A stretch of DNA of 64,000 bases. Origin: Pseudoalteromonas fuliginea (lineage in GTDB: Bacteria; Pseudomonadota; Gammaproteobacteria; Enterobacterales; Alteromonadaceae). Both the position numbers and the translations under genes were made by a program. Positions 35,789 through 45,253 of this stretch are shown here, one piece after another. How positions within the stretch are numbered: position 1 is the stretch's first letter; every line of letters starts with the position of its first letter. Location of the stretch: NCBI RefSeq assembly GCF_000690055.1, contig NZ_JJNZ01000007.1:62001-126000 (forward strand), written 5' to 3'. Below the pieces are notes generated by a model. The model searched no databases, had not been told where the DNA came from, and saw only the letters and a list, made by a program, of their open reading frames with translations.

Positions 35789-36675
35789 GCGTTTACTTCC
35801 TCCTGCGTGGTGCTAATTAAGGCATTTTTTAGTGTGCGCCATTGCAAGCCTTGGCGTTTTGGCGCTTGGGTTTGCATAGCCTGATAAAGGCCAATTAGCT
35901 GTCCACTAATCGAAATAGCCACTTCCATTGGCAATTTGCCCGTAATGTTATTAAGCCCAACAGGGCAGGTCATTTGCTGTATTTGGTCGGCTGTAAAATC
36001 GCGATGGGCTAGGCGTTGCTTAAAACGTTTGGCTTTAGTGTCAGAGCCAATTACACCAAGCCAATTGGCATCAGCGCGTTTAATAATGGCTTGGGTGAGG
36101 GCAAAATCGAGCTGGTGGTTATGGGTCAATATTAAGTAGTTGTTAGACTTAGGTGCACGCTTTACTTGTTCTGTGGGCTCTTCATCAACCACTTTTACTA
36201 CGTTATTTGGAATAGTCTGTGGGAATACATCTGCGCGGCTATCTATCCAACGTATGCGCATAGGCAGCTGTGCCAATATACCAATAAGCGCTTGTGCTAC
36301 ATGGCCTGCGCCATAAATGTCGAGGGTAAAGCGCTCGCATTGCATGCATTCAAGCATAACGGTGGCAGCTCCGCCGCAGCACTGGCCTAAATTTGCACCT
36401 AGGTTAAATTGCTCAATTACTTGGGCGGCTTCGCCTTTGGCAAGTAGTTCGCGGGCTTTTTCTATTACTACGTATTCAAGGTGGCCACCGCCAAGAGTGT
36501 CGTAAATATGCTCGCCGCTTATTACCATTTTTGAGCCTGTGCCGCGTGGGGTTGAGCCATTTGTGCCAAGTACCGTGGCAATTACATAATTAGTGCCGCT
36601 TTGTTCGTGCTCGTTTATAGCCTGCGCCCAGTTTTGAGTATGAAAACCCTGAAACGACTCATTTAAATTAGTCAT
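35785..36675 (-). CDS. xdhC: Xanthine dehydrogenase accessory protein XdhC
   Basis: I start at ATG 36675 (AAGGAG upstream) rather than the longer frame, giving ~296 residues. VLGTNGSTPRGTGSKMVI, LGGGHLEYVVIEKARELL, QCCGGAATVMLE and LDIYGAGHVAQALIGIL (Rossmann-like) are XdhC marks. It binds and sulphurates the molybdenum cofactor for insertion into XdhB. Overlaps xdhB by 8 bp. Confidence 0.93.
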   Translation of the reverse strand: MTNLNESFQGFHTQNWAQAINEHEQSGTNYVIATVLGTNGSTPRGTGSKMVISGEHIYDTLGGGHLEYVVIEKARELLAKGEAAQVIEQFNLGANLGQCCGGAATVMLECMQCERFTLDIYGAGHVAQALIGILAQLPMRIRWIDSRADVFPQTIPNNVVKVVDEEPTEQVKRAPKSNNYLILTHNHQLDFALTQAIIKRADANWLGVIGSDTKAKRFKQRLAHRDFTADQIQQMTCPVGLNNITGKLPMEVAISISGQLIGLYQAMQTQAPKRQGLQWRTLKNALISTTQEEVNA

Positions 36676-39007
36676 GTTGATGCTCCTTAAACCAACTAGC
36701 GGTTTGCTCAATTGCACTCAATACTCGCTCTGGGGTTGCGGGTGTATCCAGTGGGGCTGTGTATTTGTAATCAGCCACACTACTTATGGCATTACGAATA
36801 GCGCTCCATACACTAAAGGCCAGCATAAATGGCGGCTCGCCTACGGCTTTTGATCTAAACACGGTGGTTTCTGGATTTGCTGAGTTATAAAGATTGACGT
36901 TAAATTCGGCAGGTGTATCGCCAATGGCTGGTATTTTGTAGTTGGCTGGGCCAAAGCTTGCAAGCTGGCCTTTATCATTCCATTGTAAGTCTTCAGTTGT
37001 TAGCCAGCCCATACCTTGCACAAAGGCGCCTTCAATTTGCCCTATATCAAGTGCTGGATTAATTGAACTGCCTACATCGTGCAGTATATCAACGCGGGTT
37101 ACCGTGTTTTCGCCAGTTAGGGTATCTACTTCTACTTCGCTGAGCGCTACGCCGTGAGCGTAGTAAAAAAATGGGCGGCCTTCACCTTTAGCTCTATCGT
37201 AATGAATTTTTGGTGTGGCGTAATAACCGGTAGATGAAAGCGATATACGATTCATATAAGCAAGATTTGCAAGTTCGCTAAAGCTAATTTCCCCTTTACT
37301 AAAAGTAATGAGGTTATCTTTAAATACAACAGTGTTGCTGTCTACTTCAAAGTGCTCGGTAATAAAATCAATTAAGCGCTCTTTTATTGTGTTTACTGCA
37401 TTTAGCGCCGCCATACCGTTTAAGTCGGTACCGCTTGAAGCTGCTGTTGGCGAGGTGTTTGGCACTTTGTCGGTACGCGTAGCACTAATACTTACCGCGT
37501 TAAAATCCACCCCAAAGCCGTGGGCCACAATTTGCGCAATTTTGGTGTTTAGTCCTTGGCCCATTTCGGTGCCGCCGTGGTTTAAATGTATAGAACCATC
37601 GCTATATACATGTACTAATGCACCGGCTTGGTTTAAGTGTTGTACCGTAAACGATATACCGTATTTAACCGGCGTCATCGCAAGGCCTTTTTTGATAATA
37701 GGTGACGATACGTTAAATGCTTTAATAGCCTCTTTACGTGCCCAGTAGTCACCCGACTCCTCAAGCTGAGCAATCATATCTATTAAAATATGTTGCTCTA
37801 CGGTTTGATGGTACGGCGTGGTATCGCGGCCTTTTTTATATAAATTGAGTTTTCGGATCTCAAGCGGATCTTTACCTAATTTAGCGGCTATATCGTCCAT
37901 TATTAGCTCGCCCATAATCATTCCTTGCGGGCCACCAAATCCTCTAAATGCGGTATGGCTTACGGTATTTACTTTACAGCGATTACCCTTAATTGTGGCG
38001 GCTGGGTAGTAGTAGGCGTTATCGGCATGAAACATGGCGCGGTCTACTATTGCATCTGATAAATCGGGGGAGTAGCCACAAAATCCGTTTACGGTAATGT
38101 CGGCACCTTCTATTAAACCATTTTCGTCAAAACCAACATGATAGTGATTATAAAACGGGTGGCGTTTACCGGTTAATTTAAAATCGTCGCTACGGGCTAG
38201 GCGCATTTTTACTGCGCAGCCAAGGTGGTAAACCGCAAGGGCTGCAAGGCATGCCCATGGTGCGCCTTGGGTTTCTTTGCCGCCAAAAGCACCGCCCATA
38301 CGGCGGGTTTCTACGTTTACAAAGCTAAATGGCTTTTTTAAAATTTTAGCAACTAAGTGTTGAACCTCAGTAGGGTGTTGCGTAGAACACTGAACATGAA
38401 TGCCCCCGTCGTTATCAGGTTGCGCCAGCGCTATTTGGCCTTCTAAATAAAAGTGTTCTTGCCCGCCTATGTTTATTTCGCCTTTAAGCTGGTGGATTGC
38501 GTTATTAATGGCTTGTTCGCTGTTACCACGGTTAAGTGAATGGGGCGGCCTTACCCAGTGCTCTTTGCTAATGGCTTCTTTAATATCAAGTATGGGTGTA
38601 GTTTGCTCGCACTCTATAACCACTAAACGTGCAGCGCGGCGCGCTATTTCATAGGTGTCGGCAACTACTACCAGCACAGGTTGCCCGTGGTATTGAATTT
38701 CATGGCTGGTCAGCAGTACATCACCTGGAAATACTGGGCCAATATCTAATTTACCCGGAACATCTTCGGCAGATAAAATACGTTTAACGCCTTTAACTGC
38801 TAGTGCGTGACTGGTATCAATTGATTTAATAAAGCCGCTTGTAACAGGGGCGAGCACTGGGTATGCATGCAGGCAACCGTAAGGCTCAGGATTATCGTCG
38901 GCAAAATTTGCACTGCCACAAACTTGTTTAATAGCGCTTTCGTGATATTTAGATTCTCCAACGCTACCACCTTGCGCTTTTAGTTTATCCATTTCAAAGT
39001 GACGCAT
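36668..39007 (-). CDS. xdhB: Xanthine dehydrogenase, molybdopterin-binding subunit
   Basis: ATG 39007 (GAGG upstream, MRHFEMDKLK) is preferred to the longer non-ATG start; ~779 residues. Recognisable: ARRAARLVVIECE, GQEHFYLEGQIALA, RRMGGAFGGKETQ, FRGFGGPQGM, GGTEMGQGLNTKIAQI and KAVGEPPFMLAFSVW with the catalytic Glu-type region. Oxidises hypoxanthine and xanthine to urate with XdhA. Overlaps xdhA by 14 bp. Confidence 0.95.
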   Translation of the reverse strand: MRHFEMDKLKAQGGSVGESKYHESAIKQVCGSANFADDNPEPYGCLHAYPVLAPVTSGFIKSIDTSHALAVKGVKRILSAEDVPGKLDIGPVFPGDVLLTSHEIQYHGQPVLVVVADTYEIARRAARLVVIECEQTTPILDIKEAISKEHWVRPPHSLNRGNSEQAINNAIHQLKGEINIGGQEHFYLEGQIALAQPDNDGGIHVQCSTQHPTEVQHLVAKILKKPFSFVNVETRRMGGAFGGKETQGAPWACLAALAVYHLGCAVKMRLARSDDFKLTGKRHPFYNHYHVGFDENGLIEGADITVNGFCGYSPDLSDAIVDRAMFHADNAYYYPAATIKGNRCKVNTVSHTAFRGFGGPQGMIMGELIMDDIAAKLGKDPLEIRKLNLYKKGRDTTPYHQTVEQHILIDMIAQLEESGDYWARKEAIKAFNVSSPIIKKGLAMTPVKYGISFTVQHLNQAGALVHVYSDGSIHLNHGGTEMGQGLNTKIAQIVAHGFGVDFNAVSISATRTDKVPNTSPTAASSGTDLNGMAALNAVNTIKERLIDFITEHFEVDSNTVVFKDNLITFSKGEISFSELANLAYMNRISLSSTGYYATPKIHYDRAKGEGRPFFYYAHGVALSEVEVDTLTGENTVTRVDILHDVGSSINPALDIGQIEGAFVQGMGWLTTEDLQWNDKGQLASFGPANYKIPAIGDTPAEFNVNLYNSANPETTVFRSKAVGEPPFMLAFSVWSAIRNAISSVADYKYTAPLDTPATPERVLSAIEQTASWFKEHQHD

Positions 39008-40493
39008 GTGAGATCCTCGTAATGGCAATGTTGTTATTGTTGCGTGCTTGCGGCTCACAAAACTCAATACCAATGCGTTGTAATAAGTTTTTGCTTACCG
39101 TAGTGCGATAATGCGCACTGCTTCTTACATCGCTCATAGGCGTAAAGTCATCGTTAATAGCCGTTGCTGCGTCTATAAAACTACTTACTTGTAATGATTG
39201 AGATATCAGCTTTTGCTCAATATGCTGCGCGCGCTTAGGAATAGCTGCCATACCGCCCATAGCGCAGCGGGCTTGAGTAATCATGTTTTGTGAATGCTCT
39301 ATAGCAAGCACCAAACACACGGTAGATATATCGTCTTCAAAGCGTTTTGATATTTTATGACACGCCAGTTTTAGTGACTCTGGGCGCTTTGGGATGGTGA
39401 ACTTACTAATTACTTCATCGCTTTTAAGAACTGTTTTTTTGTAATCAATAAAGTAGTCGGTAACTTTAATAGTGCGCGTACCAGCGCTGCTTAATAAATC
39501 CATTGATGCATTAAGAGCGATTAAAAGGGGGGCGGGATCGCCAATAGGAGAGGCATTCCCTATGCTGCCACCGAGTGTGCCGCTGTTACGTACTTGGCTT
39601 GAGCCTAAGCGTTCAAATAGCTCTTTTGACTCTGGGTAATGGTTATAAAACACCTCAACAAATTGGCTATAAGGTAGTGCTGCACCAATGTGTAACTCAC
39701 CGTTGTTATCTGCCAAGGTGCAAAGATCCTTTACTTGGCTAAGGGAGATAATTACATCCGGTAAGAGCATGTTTTGGCTAAGCTCAATGGCAAAGTCGGT
39801 GCCACCAGCAACTAAATGTGCATAAGGATAAAGCGCTTTTAGCTCAACAAGTTGTTGGGCAGTTTGTGGTAAGTAAAATTTGCGAGGACCATTTTTTAAA
39901 AATGGAATATCGTCATCATATTGCGTATTAAGTGATGCTTTAAATTGAGCGGCCATTGCTGAGTACGGTTCAGCTTTACGCTCATAGCTATAGGCTTTTT
40001 CGGCTGCAAGTAATATTGGGCTATAACCTGTACAACGGCATAAGTTACCACCAAGTGCATGAATAACCGCTTTTTTACCAGGGTACGTTGGTTCATTAAT
40101 ATAAAGAGCCAACAAACTCATTATTATACCGGGCGTGCAAAAACCACATTGCGAACCATGACACTCCACCAGTGCACGTTGTACGGGGTGTAAATCGGTT
40201 AAGTTTGGGTATAAGCCAGTAGTCACAGCTTCTACCGTTACTATATGTTTTGCATGCGCATTACCTAATAACAATAAACAGCTGTTCATTGTTTTGTATT
40301 GCCAACTAGTTTGCCCGTTTGCATTTATACGCTCTTCACCCACTAAAATTGTGCACGCGCCACAGTCGCCAGTTGCACACCCTTCTTTGGTGCCCACTTT
40401 CCCTTTTTTGGTGCGTAGCCAGTCCAAAATGGTGAGACTTGGCGAACATTCTTGTACTTCAATTGGCGTGTTATTTAATAAAAATTGAATCAC
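38994..40493 (-). CDS. xdhA: Xanthine dehydrogenase, FeS/FAD subunit
   Basis: I start at GTG 40493 (VIQFLLNN...), which has AAGGGGG at a good distance; the upstream ATG 40589 adds 32 residues unlike the family. About 499 residues. 2Fe-2S ligands in CATGDCGAC and in CGFCTPG...CRCTGY, then the FAD-binding stretch LVAGGTDFAIE, RNSGTLGGSIGNASPIGD. First gene of the eight-gene catabolic operon; a RutR-like palindrome lies 131 bp upstream. Confidence 0.93.
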   Translation of the reverse strand: MIQFLLNNTPIEVQECSPSLTILDWLRTKKGKVGTKEGCATGDCGACTILVGEERINANGQTSWQYKTMNSCLLLLGNAHAKHIVTVEAVTTGLYPNLTDLHPVQRALVECHGSQCGFCTPGIIMSLLALYINEPTYPGKKAVIHALGGNLCRCTGYSPILLAAEKAYSYERKAEPYSAMAAQFKASLNTQYDDDIPFLKNGPRKFYLPQTAQQLVELKALYPYAHLVAGGTDFAIELSQNMLLPDVIISLSQVKDLCTLADNNGELHIGAALPYSQFVEVFYNHYPESKELFERLGSSQVRNSGTLGGSIGNASPIGDPAPLLIALNASMDLLSSAGTRTIKVTDYFIDYKKTVLKSDEVISKFTIPKRPESLKLACHKISKRFEDDISTVCLVLAIEHSQNMITQARCAMGGMAAIPKRAQHIEQKLISQSLQVSSFIDAATAINDDFTPMSDVRSSAHYRTTVSKNLLQRIGIEFCEPQARNNNNIAITRISHASL

Positions 40494-40623
40494 ACAGACC
40501 CCCTTAACTTTTATAAAGCCTGATACATAAAGGCTTGGCGTATGTTTTCTCTTGTTGTTTGCGCACGGGTAACAAAAATACTTTTTCATCTTTAGTTAGC
40601 TTATTGCAGTTACTATGCCATTG

Positions 40624-40639
40624 TTGACCGCTTGGTCAG
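40624..40639. promoter_or_regulatory. RutR-like operator upstream of xdhA
   Basis: TTGACCGCTTGGTCAG: TGACC-N4-GGTCA inverted arms. Matches sites at 57323-57338 and 58648-58663 and resembles the RutR consensus TTGACCA-NN-TGGTCAA. Likely bound by the TetR regulator encoded at 57951-58604. Confidence 0.8.
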
Positions 40640-40677
40640 TTGGTGATTCGAAGCGGCAAAATTGTCGAGGTGTAGGT

Positions 40678-40890
40678 AATAACGGCGTAGCCTTAAAAAT
40701 AAAGCTAGGTAAAGTGGATGCTTTTAATATGTGGGTCCAAAGGTGAAAATGGTGCTGGTAAAAACACATTAATGAAAATGCTTTATGGTGTGATTAAACC
40801 TGACCAAGGGGACATGTTTTTTATAATGAATATAAAAGAACTTGCTGATACGCGCGATTTAGCAGCACGCTTGCGGTTCGAGTTATAACA
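40678..40890 (+). pseudogene. Remnant of an ABC transporter ATPase
   Basis: Frame 1 (40678-40725) reads [16 protein letters not shown], matching the usual strand before the Walker A loop of nucleoside-type ABC ATPases. After a frameshift near 40730 another frame reads [16 protein letters not shown] followed by [11 protein letters not shown], an obvious Walker A with Ser changed to Asn, and the frame soon ends at 40888. No Walker B, signature motif or start is present. It is probably the relic of a BmpA-type purine nucleoside importer once divergent from xdhA. Confidence 0.75.
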
Positions 40891-40993
40891 ACGTCAACAC
40901 GTTATGGTATGTTATTAAAATCACATAAACATTTGAATAACCTAAATTAATTGTGTTAAATTACGATTAAATGAAAATGCGGACTTGATTTAA

Positions 40994-41590
40994 ATGGACT
41001 CTCAAATTGATTTTTCTACCTACACTTTAGATGAGCTTTACTCATCAGCGGAAGCTATAGATCGCGAAGCCTACCCAGATCGAGCAAAGGAAATAGACAA
41101 CTTAATTAAAACGCGAGAAGCACAGAGCCCATCTGAAAATATTGTATCAAAAGTAGCAGGAGAAAAAGCAACGCGCTCAGATAGGCTAGTGGCTGCTATT
41201 GTTGATGGCGTTTTAGGTGTTGTTTGTTTTATACCTGTATTCATGCTCGTAGGGTTTGATAATTTAAGCCAACCAACACTTACTTTATCTGCAGGTTTGC
41301 TAGGTTATGGCATATTAAGCACGTTAGTGCTTCATGGTTACCTTATGTACCAACGCGGACAAACAATTGGTAAATCTTTAATGTCTATCCGTATTGAAAA
41401 TTTAGATGGTACACAAGCAAGCTTTACTACAATTTACTTTAAACGCATGCTTTCTATGCAACTATTATCACTTGCACCTTCGGTAGGTCAGTTTATAGCA
41501 GGTCTTGTTAATCCATTATTTATACTTGGAAAAGATAAACGATGTTTACATGATCATTTAGCGGGAACAAAAGTGAGTTATGTAGATTAA
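40994..41590 (+). CDS. RDD-family membrane protein
   Basis: 198 residues, ATG. The first ~60 residues are charged and soluble; then SDRLVAAIVDGVLG (the RDD-type N-terminal motif with Asp replacing the first Arg-Asp-Asp), two to three membrane segments (~68-90, ~95-118, ~145-180) and the C-terminal RCLHDHLAGTKV typical of RDD proteins. Proposed roles in the family include ion transport; specific function unknown. Confidence 0.85.
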   Translation: MDSQIDFSTYTLDELYSSAEAIDREAYPDRAKEIDNLIKTREAQSPSENIVSKVAGEKATRSDRLVAAIVDGVLGVVCFIPVFMLVGFDNLSQPTLTLSAGLLGYGILSTLVLHGYLMYQRGQTIGKSLMSIRIENLDGTQASFTTIYFKRMLSMQLLSLAPSVGQFIAGLVNPLFILGKDKRCLHDHLAGTKVSYVD

Positions 41591-41725
41591 TCAGGATATT
41601 AATTATGGCAACTTTGCCCGGATTTAAGTTTGATTAACAAAAGTTACAAAATGGCGTATTTCACTAAATTGGTAATATAATTAAAAAACCTTACCGATTT
41701 TTTTGACTAGTAACCAAGGATGATT

Positions 41726-41851
41726 ATGAAAAACAACACACAGCTAATTTTAGCACTAGCGGCTTCTTTAATTTGTTACTCAACATATATATTATTCATT
41801 GGTTTTCTTACCGCGGCGAAAATCAATGAGGTGATAAATGAGAATATTTAG
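41726..41851 (+). CDS. Small membrane peptide (41 aa)
   Basis: Reads MKNNTQLILALAASLICY and on to INENI with ATG 41726 preceded by AAGGATG. Residues ~6-31 form one hydrophobic segment. It overlaps the start of the next gene by 14 bp, so coupling is possible. Too short for domain recognition; support is the ribosome site, the membrane segment and the overlap. Confidence 0.5.
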   Translation: MKNNTQLILALAASLICYSTYILFIGFLTAAKINEVINENI

Positions 41852-42077
41852 GAACACAAACGAGTTTGATAAACTGTCGAGGTGTTACGCATGTATTAAA
41901 TGTGGTACTTGGGTGAGCATAAAAGCCCAAAACTGTATGCAGTGCCAGCATAGTTTTACCAATAATGATAAAAGCTCAATGCAAACACTCTATAATCAAA
42001 ATAAAGAACAAAACTGGCAACATGCAATATTGCCTATTATTTTTGTAATATTGGTAATAGCTTTATTGTTCATTTAA
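41838..42077 (+). CDS. Small zinc-ribbon membrane-anchored protein
   Basis: 79 residues: two CxxC-type knuckles (CYACIKC at ~16-22 and CMQC at ~33-36) forming a zinc ribbon, then a C-terminal membrane segment (ILPIIFVILVIALLFI). A tail-anchored type topology with the zinc ribbon in the cytoplasm. Function unknown. Confidence 0.65.
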   Translation: MRIFRNTNEFDKLSRCYACIKCGTWVSIKAQNCMQCQHSFTNNDKSSMQTLYNQNKEQNWQHAILPIIFVILVIALLFI

Positions 42078-42334
42078 TTTTTGCTTAAAATTTAAAAGTG
42101 CTCGACTGCAACTCTGTAACAAAATCCCTCTGTACTTTAACGTGTAAAAACTACCCATAATTAAAATAATTACTCTTGTTAATCCTTCACTAAATATCAC
42201 ATAGCTAACGTTTTTTAATAAATTAAATAAGCTTATAAATTTCAGTTACTTAAGTTGTTGGTTTATTTATATTTACTCAGTTTTTTGGCACGTAAGTTGA
42301 TACAACTCCTAATAAACTTTAAAAAGGAATTACC

Positions 42335-42970
42335 ATGACTGCTGAATACTTTATGGTACTAGGGTTACTCGGTGTTGCATTTTTTGCTGTTGCAGGGGCA
42401 TTGCTTGGGTATGAAAAAAACATTAGTGGCTTTGGCGTCGTAGTGGTTGCAACCGTTACTGCACTAGGGGGCGGTACCCTCAGAGATATACTTTTAAACA
42501 AACCGGTATTTTGGATTGCAAGCCCAGAGTATTTATATTCAACCTATGGGGCCGTTATAGCAACAATTGCCTTTATTCGATATTTACCGCGCGTTAATAA
42601 CTACTACTTTTTATTGGTAGACGCTGTTGGTATGGCGTTATTTAATATTATGGGGATAGAAAAAGCACTCATTAATGGCTCTGGCATGGTGGTCGCAATT
42701 ACCATGGGCATTACTACAGGTATATTTGGTGGTTTAATACGCGACGTAATTTGCCGTGAGGTGCCAACTGTTATGCGCAGCGAACCTTACGCCTCTGCGT
42801 GTTTAGCGGGTGGTGCAGTCTATGCTGCTTTATTTAGCCTTAATGTAGATTACATTTGGTGTATTTTAGGCTCATTTTTCACGACTATTTTTTTAAGATT
42901 AGGTTCTTTGCATTGGGGTTGGCATTTAACTATTTTCAGAAAAAAAGACTTCAGAGATCAAAGCGACTAA
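42335..42970 (+). CDS. TRIC-family cation channel-like protein (UPF0126)
   Basis: 211 residues, ATG with AAAAAGGAA upstream, six to seven membrane segments. Two inverted repeats each contain the family motif: GGGTLRDILLNKPVFW and GGLIRDVICREVPTVM. Prokaryotic TRIC proteins are trimeric cation channels, some annotated as glycine-related. Single gene with no obvious partner. Confidence 0.9.
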   Translation: MTAEYFMVLGLLGVAFFAVAGALLGYEKNISGFGVVVVATVTALGGGTLRDILLNKPVFWIASPEYLYSTYGAVIATIAFIRYLPRVNNYYFLLVDAVGMALFNIMGIEKALINGSGMVVAITMGITTGIFGGLIRDVICREVPTVMRSEPYASACLAGGAVYAALFSLNVDYIWCILGSFFTTIFLRLGSLHWGWHLTIFRKKDFRDQSD

Positions 42971-42972
42971 TT

Positions 42973-43407
42973 TTAGTTACGAGTAGCTCGCGTTTGCATG
43001 TGGTACTCGTAATTATCCTCATCCGTTATAGTAAAACCCAGCCGCTTATAAAGTCCTAATGCTGGGTTGTTTTTAAGCACAGTGAGTTTAATGGGTTTTG
43101 ACTGCGCATTTGTAATTACTTGTTCAATAACCGCTTTCCCATACCCTTTATTTTGATGCAATGGATGTATTTGTAATTGCATTATTTCAACGTGTTGAGC
43201 GTGCGTTTGGTATTTTAAAGTACCAATTGGTACCTCATTTATAACTATAAGATGGGAGCAGTCATATTGATCATCAAGCCTTAAAACATGCTGTTGATCT
43301 GTTAAAAATAACCCAGCATTTTCTAAGTGTTCGACCATAGTCAGTTTTCTGAGGCTTAATAAGTAGTCTCTGTCTGAATATGCTGCCTTTATAAATTTAA
43401 AAACCAT
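42973..43407 (-). CDS. GNAT-family acetyltransferase
   Basis: Start set at ATG 43407 with GGGAG upstream (not the TTG 15 bp earlier). About 144 residues. Acetyl-CoA-binding motif A in LQIHPLHQNKGYGKAVI and the C-terminal NPALGLYKRLGF. Substrate unknown. Convergent to the TRIC gene; their stops are 3 bp apart. Confidence 0.85.
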   Translation of the reverse strand: MVFKFIKAAYSDRDYLLSLRKLTMVEHLENAGLFLTDQQHVLRLDDQYDCSHLIVINEVPIGTLKYQTHAQHVEIMQLQIHPLHQNKGYGKAVIEQVITNAQSKPIKLTVLKNNPALGLYKRLGFTITDEDNYEYHMQTRATRN

Positions 43408-43504
43408 AGTGCTCCCTTGCAACAGCCTTAATGTTTATATTTGTAGAACTAATCAAAATAAGTGCGCAGTATTAAATGTGCAAGCCAAGCTAACAAAGGC
43501 AATA

Positions 43505-44970
43505 CTACCAATACCCAAGTGCTTTCCACCAAAGCCCGCCAATAATTCCCCATACACTTAAATTAATAACGCTCATTATAAGGCCCATTACCCACCAGTC
43601 TTTTAACGATACATAGCCTGAGCCAAACACTATGGGTGATGTGCCTGTTGCGTAATGCGTTAACGACATCATGAGTGATGAGGCGCCAGCTAATAGTAAA
43701 CCTAAAAATAAAGGCGGAGCGCCAAGCGCTAAACCTGCGGCGTAAAATGCGGCAAACATAGCAGTAATATGTGCTGTGGTACTGGCAAAAAAGTAATGAG
43801 CGTAAAAATACACAGCTACCAATATAATAGCCGATACAATCCAGTCAAAACCCAGTTGTGCAATATTGCTCTCAACAAGTGTTGAAAACCACGTTACCAA
43901 ACCTAGTTTATTTAAAAAAGTGGCCATCATTACTAATGCTGAAAACCAAACAACGGTATCCCACGCAGACTTTTCTTTAAGTACATCGTCCCAGCTTAAT
44001 ACACCAGTCACTAATAAAACCGATAAACCTAAAAAGGCCACTGCGGTTGTGTTAACTGCGTAGTCAGCCCCTAAAATCATTGCAGGTACGTCGGCCCATA
44101 AAACAAGCAGCATAGCAAAAACACCCACCATTATTTTTTCGCCATAACTCATTGGGCCCATTTCAGTTAATTTAGATTCTGCGTAGGTTTTAGCGTCGGG
44201 CGTACTTTTAACTTCAGGTGGGTAAATGGCATAAACAACCAAAGGCACAAGGGCAATACATAGCAAACCAGGAACAAGCGCTGCGAGCGCCCACGTACTC
44301 CAAGTAATACTAATATTTGCACCGGTAGCATCAGCAATCAGCTTTACAATTAGAGGGTTTGGCGCAGTCGCCGTAATAAACATAGCTGATGTAATAGGGT
44401 TTATATGGTAGCTCACTAAAGCAAGGTAGTGCCCAATTTTACGAGAGGTGCCTTCCTCGGGGACGAGCCAAAGCTTGTTGCTATCGACTTCATAATTGGG
44501 TGAATAATAGCGCCGCCTCGCGCGGTATTACTTGGCGTTACAGGTGCTATAACAAGTTCAGAAAGTGCGAGTGCATAGCCAATACCAACTGTTTTTTTAC
44601 CAAAAAGAGAAATAAAATTATAGCCAATACGATTTCCCAGACCAGTTTTAGCTAAACCCCGAGAAATAATAATAGCAATACCAATCAACCAAATTAATGA
44701 ATTAGAAAAGCCACTTAATGCATCTTTAATAGCGCCAGATGGGCTGTCATTAGTTACGCCGGTTAACGCAACAGAAGTAATAGCTAAAATAGCAATGGCG
44801 CCGATAGGCATTGCTTTACCAATAATGGCAACTACAGTACCAATAAATAAAGCGAGCAAATGCCATGCGTTTTCGGTAACACCTTGCGGAGGCGGTACAG
44901 CAAACCAAAGTAGTAAAACAATGGCTACAGAAATCAGTCCAGAGGTAACTCGAATATCAGTACCCTTCAT
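43505..44970 (-). pseudogene. DASS-family anion:sodium symporter, frameshifted
   Basis: Two consecutive open frames form one DASS/CitT-like carrier. The N-terminal part from ATG 44970 (MKGTDIRVTSGLI) runs through GLAKTGLGNRIGYNFISLFGK and TPSNTARGGAI, then goes off frame after SFGSSP near 44460; shifting by one base restores EEGTSRKIGHYLALVSYHINP and the C-terminal half (SAMFITATAPNPL). The break is a G4 tract (44459-44462) that one extra G would repair. Likely substrates by family are di- or tricarboxylates or oxalate-like anions. Real inactivation, phase variation or a base-calling error all remain possible. Confidence 0.85.
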
Positions 44971-45253
44971 TAAAATATCCCTAAGTTTTAGAAATGCATG
45001 CATTCTGTGTATTGAAAAGGCAACGTTATTCTACTTCATTTAATAATAAAAAAGATGACGCACATCACATGAATATTAGACTTATTTAATTTTATTAATA
45101 AAGAGGAAATAAACTATAAACTAAAGTGATTGATTACATTACCCGATAAGAGCTTACAGTGTGCTTAATCAACTATGATTATTAAGAGTTAGCTTGAATT
45201 GTTTTATAGGTTCGTAAGGTCTTTATAAACCTCAACGAATACTTGGAAATACA

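Noticed and set aside
36942-38654. Several plus-strand frames within xdhB
   Set aside because: All lie antisense to a clear xanthine dehydrogenase gene and look like codon-bias shadows.
41665-41710. AATTGGTAAT / ACCTTACCGATT near the RDD gene as a third MITE
   Set aside because: Only a loose resemblance to ATACCAA ends and no matching inverted pair.
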